Part shown: piece by piece, positions 1 to 5,106 of the stretch | Numbering within the stretch: position 1 is the stretch's first letter | Layout: the number at the start of each line of letters is the position of its first letter | Assembly (NCBI GenBank): GCA_934373375.1 | Contig: CAKROP010000179.1 | Location: 1 to 5,106, forward strand | Reading direction: 5' to 3' | Length of the DNA stretch: 5,106 bases | From: an uncultured Anaerosacchariphilus sp. | GTDB taxonomy: Bacteria > Bacillota > Clostridia > Lachnospirales > Lachnospiraceae | The notes under the pieces: generated by a model | Seen by the model: the letters and a program-made list of their open reading frames with translations, nothing else | What the model was told of the DNA's origin: nothing | Database searches by the model: none | Program-made: the position numbers and the translations under genes

Positions 1-1433
1 ACCTTGGGCCACGCCGTGGACTCCTCGGCAATCAGAAGCGCGCCGTCTTTGCGTTTTTTATAGATAGAATTCAGGTGCTTCAAAAATTCGATGGCCTCCA
101 GATTCTCCTTACCGCCATAGATATTCGGAATCCACTCGCCCTCATTTTTACCATAATCCAGGTACAGCATGGAAGCCACCGCATCCATACGGATGCCGTC
201 GGCATGATACTTCTCGGTCCAGAACAGCGCGTTGGCAATCAGGAAGTTCTTGACCTGGGGACGGCCATAGTTGTAGAGCAATGTTCCCCAGTGGGGATGG
301 GTTCCCTGCCGCGGATCAAAGTGTTCGTAGAGACAGGTGCCGTCGAAGCCCGCCAGGCCAAAGGCGTCTTTCGGAAAATGGGCCGGAACCCAGTCCAGAA
401 TCACGCCAATCCCCTGCTCATGCAGGTAATTCATGAAATACATAAAGTCCTCCGGCGTACCGTAGCGTGCCGTGGGGGCGTAATAGCCCGTCACCTGATA
501 GCCCCAGGACTCATCCAACGGATGCTCCATAATCGGCATCAGCTCCACATGGGTATACCCCATCTCTTTCACATAGGAAGCCAGCATGGGAGCCAGCTCC
601 CGGTATGTATAAAACTCCCGCGCGTCTTCCCCGTCCGGCTCCGGCTTTCGCCAGCTGCCCAGATGCACCTCGTAAATCAGCATGGGTTCTTTCTTATAAT
701 CTGTCGCCTTTCTCTGCTCCAGCCATTTCTCATCGGTCCAGGCAAAGCCGCCAAGCTCGGTGATAACAGAAGCCGTGTTGGGGCGAAGCTCCGCCGCGTT
801 GGCGTAGGGGTCGGCTTTCAGCATCGGCAGCCCCTGCTTCGTCTTGATCTCATATTTATAGCAGGCTCCTGCTTTCAGGCCCGGAATAAACAGTTCATGA
901 ATCCCCGCTTCTTTTATCTTGATCATGGGATTGCGGCGGCCATCCCACAAGTTAAAATCACCTACCACGCTGACGCGCTCCGCATTCGGTGCCCAGACCG
1001 CGAAATAGGTTCCCTCCACGCCGTCGATGGACATGGGATGCGCGCCCATTTTCTCATAAATCGTATAGTGAATTCCGTTAGAGAAGTTCTCCAAATCCTG
1101 TTTTGTAAATACCTGCGGTGAGAATCGATAAATATCCTCCATCTCCTGCACCGTATTGTTATCATAGGTAACCCGGAAATGATACGCAGGAATCTTTCTG
1201 CCCGGAACCAGCGCCGCGAAGAAGCCTTCCTCGTCCGCTTTTTCCATCTCCACTGCCTCGCCTGTCTCTTTTAAGATTACTTCCATCTGAACTGCTGTGG
1301 GCAGAAAAGCCTGTATCAAAGTCCCCCCCTTGACTTTGTGAGGTCCCAGGATCTCCTGCGGCTCGTCCTCCTCTGAATACACCAGGGCCTCAATCCGCGG
1401 CCAGTTCATAAGCTCATACAACTTCTTGTCCAT
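1..1433 (-). CDS. glgB: 1,4-alpha-glucan branching enzyme GlgB, 3' end cut by window edge
   Basis: GlgB cuts alpha-1,4-glucan chains and rejoins them as alpha-1,6 branches during cytoplasmic glycogen synthesis. I translated the strand by hand: 477 codons are open from ATG at 1433 to the window edge, with no frameshift. The N-terminal region carries an LGPH motif (residues 29-32) and, ahead of a CBM48 domain, MGAHP (129-133). The CBM48 contains FAVWAPNA (144-151) and GDFNLWDG (158-165), so both N-terminal modules of E. coli-type enzymes appear present. The GH13 barrel begins near EVHLGSW (255-261), followed by MPIMEHP (299-305), Tyr312 and DWVPAHF (347-353). The predicted nucleophile is Asp417 in DGIRMDAV and the acid/base is Glu470 in AEESTAWP. 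Their spacing of 53 residues matches E. coli Asp405/Glu458. The third catalytic Asp and the C-terminal beta domain lie outside the window. It follows the HAD gene after 35 bases, so it is probably co-transcribed. Its identity is near certain. Confidence 0.97.
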   Translation of the reverse strand, partial: MDKKLYELMNWPRIEALVYSEEDEPQEILGPHKVKGGTLIQAFLPTAVQMEVILKETGEAVEMEKADEEGFFAALVPGRKIPAYHFRVTYDNNTVQEMEDIYRFSPQVFTKQDLENFSNGIHYTIYEKMGAHPMSIDGVEGTYFAVWAPNAERVSVVGDFNLWDGRRNPMIKIKEAGIHELFIPGLKAGACYKYEIKTKQGLPMLKADPYANAAELRPNTASVITELGGFAWTDEKWLEQRKATDYKKEPMLIYEVHLGSWRKPEPDGEDAREFYTYRELAPMLASYVKEMGYTHVELMPIMEHPLDESWGYQVTGYYAPTARYGTPEDFMYFMNYLHEQGIGVILDWVPAHFPKDAFGLAGFDGTCLYEHFDPRQGTHPHWGTLLYNYGRPQVKNFLIANALFWTEKYHADGIRMDAVASMLYLDYGKNEGEWIPNIYGGKENLEAIEFLKHLNSIYKKRKDGALLIAEESTAWPK

Positions 1434-1441
1434 AACCTTCT

Positions 1442-1448
1442 CCTCCTT
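1442..1448 (-). promoter_or_regulatory. Ribosome binding site of glgB
   Basis: On the minus strand AAGGAGG stands 8 bases before the ATG at 1433. It is close to a perfect Shine-Dalgarno match and fixes the glgB start. It lies in the 35-base gap after the HAD gene, so glgB can be translated independently of its upstream neighbour. Confidence 0.9.
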
Positions 1449-1468
1449 ATGCGATAAAACCTGTTTTG

Positions 1469-2260
1469 CTAAATCAGGCCATATCTTTGCAGCGCATGAT
1501 AAATACCGTCTTCCCACATGCCTTCTGTTCGATATTTCGCCGTTTCCAGTACCTGCGTTTCCGCATTGCCCATGGCTGTACCATACTCCACATACTGGAG
1601 CATCTCCACATCGTTGGGGCCATCGCCGAACGCATAGGTGTTCTTTAACGGAATCTCCAGCTCCTCCAGAAGAATCCGGATACCGTCGGCCTTGGAGATA
1701 TTCTTCGGCATCATTTCCGTATAGGGTTCGTCCTCATAGCGGGCCAGTTCAAAAGCCCGTGAAAGCTCCGGAATCATTCGTTCAAAGGCCTCCATGTCTT
1801 TGATAGCCACAGTAATCTTGCAGGTCCGGTCCGTCATCAGATCCATCTCCTTCAGACGCTCCGGATAATCGTCTCTCAGCCGCAGTAAAATCCGAAAATA
1901 ATCGAAGGCGTCGCCGTCCATCCGGCAGCTTAAATATTCCGGTCCCTCCAGTACTACTGTACACCCGTTTTTTTCCATTCTCGGTACAGTCTGCATCAGC
2001 AGCTCGTTGGGCAGTAACTCATTGCGCAGCACCTTATCCCCGAATTCCACCCGGGTTCCCGCGCCGCTTATGACGCCGTCATGGGGCAGACAGAGTATCT
2101 CTGGAAACAGCGAGGATACGGGTCTGCCCGTACACAGGATTATGATATGTCCGTTCTCCTTCAGGCGCTTCATTCCCTCCACCGCGCTGTCCGGAATTCC
2201 CTTTTCAAATTCATAAAGGGTTCCGTCTATATCAAAAAATACGATCTTTTTATCACTCAT
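1469..2260 (-). CDS. Cof-type HAD-IIB family hydrolase (predicted phosphatase)
   Basis: This 263-residue protein is a cytoplasmic haloacid dehalogenase-superfamily phosphatase of the Cof/subclass IIB type, which typically removes phosphate from sugar phosphates, FMN, PLP or similar metabolites with Mg2+. All four HAD motifs are visible. Motif I is DIDGT (residues 10-14), with Asp10 as nucleophile and Asp12 as acid/base. Motif II is the Thr44 of CTGR. Motif III is Lys190 in NISKADG, and motif IV is GDGPND (212-217) with metal-binding Asp213 and Asp217. The roughly 100 residues between motifs II and III form the expected C2 cap, and the length is normal for the family. No signal peptide or membrane segment is seen. 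Its ATG overlaps the ligA stop as ATGA, implying translational coupling. The substrate cannot be read from sequence. Standing just before glgB makes a sugar phosphate conceivable, but that is inference only. Confidence 0.93.
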   Translation of the reverse strand: MSDKKIVFFDIDGTLYEFEKGIPDSAVEGMKRLKENGHIIILCTGRPVSSLFPEILCLPHDGVISGAGTRVEFGDKVLRNELLPNELLMQTVPRMEKNGCTVVLEGPEYLSCRMDGDAFDYFRILLRLRDDYPERLKEMDLMTDRTCKITVAIKDMEAFERMIPELSRAFELARYEDEPYTEMMPKNISKADGIRILLEELEIPLKNTYAFGDGPNDVEMLQYVEYGTAMGNAETQVLETAKYRTEGMWEDGIYHALQRYGLI

Positions 2261-4212
2261 AGCTTCAGAAAATCCTCCTCGGAAATAATCGGGATGCCAA
2301 GCTCCTTTGCTTTCTTATTCTTGGATGAGGAAGAAGTCGTGTCGTTATTGATCAGATAATCCGTCTTGCCGGTGACGCTTCCGGTCACCTTGCCGCCCCG
2401 CTTCTCGATCTGATCCTTCAGCTCATTCCGGTTGGCAAAATGTGTCAGACTTCCGGTTACCACAAAGACCTTACCCTTCAAATCCTGCTCCCCGGATACC
2501 TCCTCCTTTACAAGGGTCAGCCGGGAAAGCAGGCGCTCGAAACGCTCCCTTTTTTCCGCGTCCCGGAAGTACTCTACGAAGCTTCCGGCAATGACTGCGC
2601 CGATGCCGTCAATAGCCGCCAGTGCTTCCTCGTCCGCCGCCAGCACCTGCTCCACCTCGTCCTCAAACTGTCTGGATATAAGTTTTGCGCCGGACAGTCC
2701 GATATTCGGGATGCCCAGACTGTAAATAACTCTGGCAAGGGTGGTCGTTCTGGCCCGCTCAATGCCAGTCATCAGATTTTCGTAGGACTTTTCCCCGAAA
2801 CCCTCCATCTCCACAATCTCCGCTTTATGGGCGCTCAGCTTAAAGATGTCCGCGAACTCGTGAATAAAGCCCCGACCGATAAATTTCTCCAATGAGGCCT
2901 CGGACAGTCCCTCGATATTCAGGGCGTCACGGCTCACAAATAAGGTAAAGGACTTGATTTTCTTCGCCTGGCATTCCGGGTTCGTGCAATAGAGGGATTC
3001 CACGTCGTTCGTTTTCCGAATCTCCGTGACACCGCCGCACACCGGACAGACCTCCGGGATATTCCGGACGCCGCTCCGGGTCTTATTTTCCGCAATCTGC
3101 GGGATGATCATATTGGCTTTGTATACTTCTATCGTATCACCCACGCCCAGCTCCAGTCCCCGCATAATGCTGATGTTGTGGACACTGGCCCGGCTCACGG
3201 TGGTACCCTCCAGCTCCACCGGCTCAAAGATGGCCACCGGGTTGATGAGGCCGGTTCTGGACGGGCTCCACTCGATTTCTTTCAGTGTGGTCTCCCGGAT
3301 TTCGTCAGCCCATTTGAAGGCCATGGAATTACGGGGGAACTTGGCGGTTCTGCCTAAGGATTCGCCATAGGCAATGTCATCGTAGAGAGCCACCAGGCCG
3401 TCAGACGGATATTCGTTCTTCTCGATGTGCTCCGCAAACCAATCCATGTTTTCCGACAGGGTCGCACCGGTTACCACCTTATATTCTACCACATCGAAGC
3501 CCTGTTCCTTCAGCCACAGGAACTGCTTCTCCCTGGAATTCTCAAAATCTATGCCCTCGGCCCGCACCAGCGCAAAGGCAAAGAAATGGACGTTCCGCTT
3601 CGCAGTGATCTCATTATTTAACTGACGCACGGAGCCGCTGCACAGGTTCCGGGGGTTCTTATACTTGGCGTCCGCCTCGGGAATCTCCTCGTTGATGCGT
3701 TCAAACTCGTGATAGCCGATGACCGCCTCGCCGCGGAGCACCAGCTCACCCTGAAACGGAATCCGTAAGGGCACATTTTTGAAGACCCTCGCATTGTTGG
3801 TGATGACCTCTCCCACCTCGCCGTTTCCACGGGTGACAGCCTTGAAAAGCCCGCCGTTCCGATAGGTCAGCACGATGGTCAGACCGTCCAGCTTCCAGGA
3901 AAGCAGGGTGCGGTGTTCGCCGATCCAGGCTGCAAGCGCGTCCCGATCCTTGGTCTTATCCAGGGACAGCATCGGGCTCTCATGCCGCTCTTTGGGAAGC
4001 TCGCTTAACACCTCGTAGCCCACATGGGCCGTGGGACTTCCGGCCAGCACCGTGCCGGTCTCTTTCTCCAGCGCCGCCAGTTCATCATAGAGCGCATCGT
4101 ACTCATAATTACTCAGGATCTCCCGGGCTTCCTGGTAATAGGCCCGGCTCGCAGAGTTCAGTTTTTCCGTCAGTTCCTTCTGACGCTTCTTTTTTTCTAT
4201 ATTATTGTTCAT
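2257..4212 (-). CDS. ligA: NAD+-dependent DNA ligase LigA, divergent form
   Basis: The product (651 residues) should seal DNA nicks by accepting AMP from NAD+ onto a lysine, passing it to a 5' phosphate and joining the strand. Domain Ia has Tyr25, Tyr38 and Asp39. The nucleotidyltransferase domain has the catalytic Lys107 in WKLDG, Glu162 in RGE, NPRN with Arg188 and Arg196, Asp271-Gly272 and Lys300. An OB fold (about 310-380) follows, then a zinc finger with Cys389, Cys392, Cys409 and Cys414, helix-hairpin-helix repeats (about 430-550) with FVSRDALNIEGL at 425-436, and a BRCT domain (about 577-651). The length is slightly below the usual 660-680, and no domain is missing. Several residues conserved in canonical LigA are changed: Tyr26, Asn35, Ser105, Asn130 and Leu276. 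From memory, Lachnospiraceae carry ligases of this type, so this is probably a lineage subfamily rather than decay. Whether a second, canonical ligA exists cannot be seen here. It starts 11 bases after the rluF stop. Confidence 0.95.
   Translation of the reverse strand: MNNNIEKKKRQKELTEKLNSASRAYYQEAREILSNYEYDALYDELAALEKETGTVLAGSPTAHVGYEVLSELPKERHESPMLSLDKTKDRDALAAWIGEHRTLLSWKLDGLTIVLTYRNGGLFKAVTRGNGEVGEVITNNARVFKNVPLRIPFQGELVLRGEAVIGYHEFERINEEIPEADAKYKNPRNLCSGSVRQLNNEITAKRNVHFFAFALVRAEGIDFENSREKQFLWLKEQGFDVVEYKVVTGATLSENMDWFAEHIEKNEYPSDGLVALYDDIAYGESLGRTAKFPRNSMAFKWADEIRETTLKEIEWSPSRTGLINPVAIFEPVELEGTTVSRASVHNISIMRGLELGVGDTIEVYKANMIIPQIAENKTRSGVRNIPEVCPVCGGVTEIRKTNDVESLYCTNPECQAKKIKSFTLFVSRDALNIEGLSEASLEKFIGRGFIHEFADIFKLSAHKAEIVEMEGFGEKSYENLMTGIERARTTTLARVIYSLGIPNIGLSGAKLISRQFEDEVEQVLAADEEALAAIDGIGAVIAGSFVEYFRDAEKRERFERLLSRLTLVKEEVSGEQDLKGKVFVVTGSLTHFANRNELKDQIEKRGGKVTGSVTGKTDYLINNDTTSSSSKNKKAKELGIPIISEEDFLKL
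2274..2280 (-). promoter_or_regulatory. Ribosome binding site of the HAD gene, inside the ligA coding end
   Basis: The minus strand reads GAGGAGG here, formed by the Glu-Glu-Asp codons near the ligA C terminus. The spacer to the HAD ATG is 13 bases, longer than the usual 5 to 9. Initiation may therefore depend partly on ribosomes terminating at the overlapping ligA TGA. The match is clear, but its efficiency is uncertain. Confidence 0.6.
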
Positions 4213-4219
4213 GTTCTGT

Positions 4220-4225
4220 CTTCCT
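4220..4225 (-). promoter_or_regulatory. Ribosome binding site of ligA, overlapping the rluF stop
   Basis: The minus strand reads AGGAAG, 7 bases before the ligA ATG at 4212. Its first two bases are the last two of the rluF TAG stop (4226-4224). It is a moderate match, and the overlap suggests that ligA translation is linked to termination on rluF. Confidence 0.6.
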
Positions 4226-4964
4226 AATTTTTAGAGTCCTTCAGAAGCTCCTGGAGCTCCGCCATTTCCCGCTCACTAATCTTCCGCCAAGTGCCGGGCT
4301 TCATGCCCTTCAGCTCGATATTCAGCACGCGGATACGCTTCAGATGCTCCACATGATAGCCAAGAGTCTCACACATGCGCCGAATCTGACGATTCAGCCC
4401 TTGCGTCAGCACGATGCGGAAGCTGCATTTTCCAAGTTTTTCCACTTCGCACGGACGGGTCATGGCATCCAGGAGCACCTCACCCTTTTCCACCTTCCGA
4501 ATCCGCACGCCGGACGCCATCTTCTGTAAAAAGGCGTCAGTCACGGGCTTATTGACCCGCACCAGATATTCTTTCTCGTGATGATTCGTGGATCGCATCA
4601 TCCGGTTCACCAGGCTGCCATCGTTGGTCATGAGAATCAGCCCTTCCGAATCCTTGTCCAGACGTCCGATGGGGTAAATCCGGGTGGGATAGCCCACATA
4701 ATCTACGATGTTACGCTTCTCCCGCTTGTCCGTGGTGCAGATGACGCCGGGGGGCTTGTACACCGCCAGCAGAATCTGCTCCTCTTTCTCCCCGCCCAGG
4801 ATCGTATCGCCCACCTGGACCTTCTGGCCGGGCTGGACCCGCTGGCCCATCTTAGCCGGGACACCGTCTATCAGCACCTTGCCCGCTTCGATCAGTCTGT
4901 CCGCTTCGCGCCTTGAGCATACACCGGCTTCGCTTAAATATTTATTCAGACGAATTTCTTCCAT
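4224..4964 (-). CDS. rluF: 23S rRNA pseudouridine synthase, RluF-like
   Basis: This 246-residue enzyme isomerises uridine to pseudouridine in 23S rRNA; E. coli RluF acts at U2604. An N-terminal S4 RNA-binding domain covers about residues 5-52 (RLNKYLSEAG, then SRREADRLI). The RsuA/RluB/E/F-type catalytic domain follows. The predicted catalytic residue is Asp103 in GRLDKDSEGL. KPPGV (70-74) and QGLNRQIRRMCE (188-199) are further family motifs. RluF rather than RluB is favoured by KDSEGLILMTNDG, by the HEKEYLV segment (129-135), and by the VNKPVTD segment after it. The start is chosen at ATG 4964, which has GGAGG six bases upstream. A GTG six codons further upstream (4982) keeps the frame open, but that extension would translate through this ribosome site, and the S4 domain already begins directly after the ATG. 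It is the first gene after the promoter near 5050. The exact target uridine is inferred from the family. Confidence 0.92.
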   Translation of the reverse strand: MEEIRLNKYLSEAGVCSRREADRLIEAGKVLIDGVPAKMGQRVQPGQKVQVGDTILGGEKEEQILLAVYKPPGVICTTDKREKRNIVDYVGYPTRIYPIGRLDKDSEGLILMTNDGSLVNRMMRSTNHHEKEYLVRVNKPVTDAFLQKMASGVRIRKVEKGEVLLDAMTRPCEVEKLGKCSFRIVLTQGLNRQIRRMCETLGYHVEHLKRIRVLNIELKGMKPGTWRKISEREMAELQELLKDSKN

Positions 4965-4970
4965 AATTTT

Positions 4971-4975
4971 CCTCC
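4971..4975 (-). promoter_or_regulatory. Ribosome binding site deciding the rluF start
   Basis: The minus strand reads GGAGG (GGGAGG counting 4976) with an AT-rich 6-base spacer to the ATG at 4964. This ideal geometry supports the ATG over the in-frame GTG at 4982, which has no comparable site at proper spacing. Confidence 0.88.
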
Positions 4976-5005
4976 CGTCCACATCCTTTTACAGACATGA
5001 AAATA

Positions 5006-5043
5006 GCAGTGGCAAATGGATTTTAAAATCCATTCACCACTGC
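5006..5043. repeat. 38-bp imperfect palindrome in the rluF leader
   Basis: The core 5015-5034 is a perfect 20-bp palindrome centred on TTTTAAAA. After two mismatched pairs the arms continue for seven more pairs, GCAGTGG (5006-5012) with CCACTGC (5037-5043), giving 17 of 19 possible pairs. As RNA it could fold into a long hairpin with a small AU loop. It lies directly downstream of the -10 box, so the right arm reaches into the expected start site. It could be a 5'-terminal mRNA hairpin, an operator, or a terminator of a gene beyond the right edge. On the minus strand TATTTTC follows it, which is a poor U-tract. Confidence 0.8.
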
Positions 5044-5045
5044 CT

Positions 5046-5074
5046 ATTATACTGGATATTTCCGTCAGAAGCAA
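5046..5074 (-). promoter_or_regulatory. Sigma-A-type promoter for rluF and probably the whole cluster
   Basis: The minus strand carries TTGCTT (5074-5069), a 17-base spacer, and a perfect TATAAT (5051-5046). The -35 box matches consensus at only three of six positions, but the spacing is optimal. The start should fall near 5039-5041, giving a leader of about 75 bases before rluF. No other promoter of this quality was noticed between the genes downstream. Confidence 0.72.
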
Positions 5075-5106
5075 GAAATAGATACGATTAGCAAATGTTA
5101 CTGTTC

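Noticed and set aside
75..1121. Long plus-strand open frame of 348 codons opposite glgB
   Set aside because: It is in exact codon register opposite glgB. It stays open only because glgB rarely uses TTA, CTA or TCA codons there. Its translation shows no recognisable domain, and the minus strand encodes an unmistakable enzyme.
1456..1467. AAAAC-AG-GTTTT inverted repeat between the HAD gene and glgB as a terminator
   Set aside because: A five-base AT-rich stem with a two-base loop and no U-tract would not terminate transcription. It is likely chance.
2319..2345. Serine-rich run near the LigA C terminus as a sign of frameshift or repeat expansion
   Set aside because: The frame continues through intact BRCT sequence on both sides (KTDYLINN before, KKAKELGIPIISEEDF after), and a linker of this kind fits the loop in this ligase type.
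2440..2895. Plus-strand frame of 151 codons opposite the ligA C-terminal part
   Set aside because: It lies antisense to the clear helix-hairpin-helix and BRCT coding region. The protein is compositionally odd and has no motif.
4708..5091. Plus-strand open frame of 127 codons covering the rluF 5' end and leader
   Set aside because: It is mostly antisense to the conserved S4 domain of rluF, shows no family motif, and runs through the promoter and palindrome. It is best explained as a shadow frame.

Overview
The window is about 5.1 kb of ordinary bacterial chromosome. It carries four protein genes, all on the minus strand and packed head to tail. Base composition is moderately GC-rich and looks the same in all four genes. 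Strong Shine-Dalgarno sites and a divergent NAD+-dependent DNA ligase with an SWKLDG active-site motif point to a gut-type Clostridia, most likely Lachnospiraceae. That placement rests on remembered protein resemblance, and I cannot name a genus.

Read right to left, in the direction of transcription: positions 5075-5106 hold nothing I can assign. A promoter (TTGCTT, 17 bp, TATAAT) lies at 5046-5074, and a 38-bp imperfect palindrome (5006-5043) overlaps the expected transcription start. rluF (23S rRNA pseudouridine synthase) runs 4964-4224. It is followed after 11 bases by ligA (4212-2257), which overlaps a Cof-type HAD phosphatase gene (2260-1469) by the four bases ATGA. After a 35-base gap comes glgB (glycogen branching enzyme), which starts at 1433 and leaves the window at base 1, so its last quarter to third is missing. 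No gap between the genes holds a convincing terminator, and no gene-free stretch exceeds about 140 bases. The four genes could therefore form one transcript from the promoter near 5050.

The products do not form one pathway. They cover rRNA modification, DNA nick sealing, a small-molecule phosphatase of unknown substrate, and glycogen branching. This looks like a housekeeping cluster rather than a specialised system, and I see no mobile element, CRISPR array, RNA gene or defence island. The points most worth a second look are the ligase, which lacks several residues regarded as important for NAD+ use in E. coli LigA although its catalytic lysine and domain order are intact, and the palindrome at the start of the transcript.
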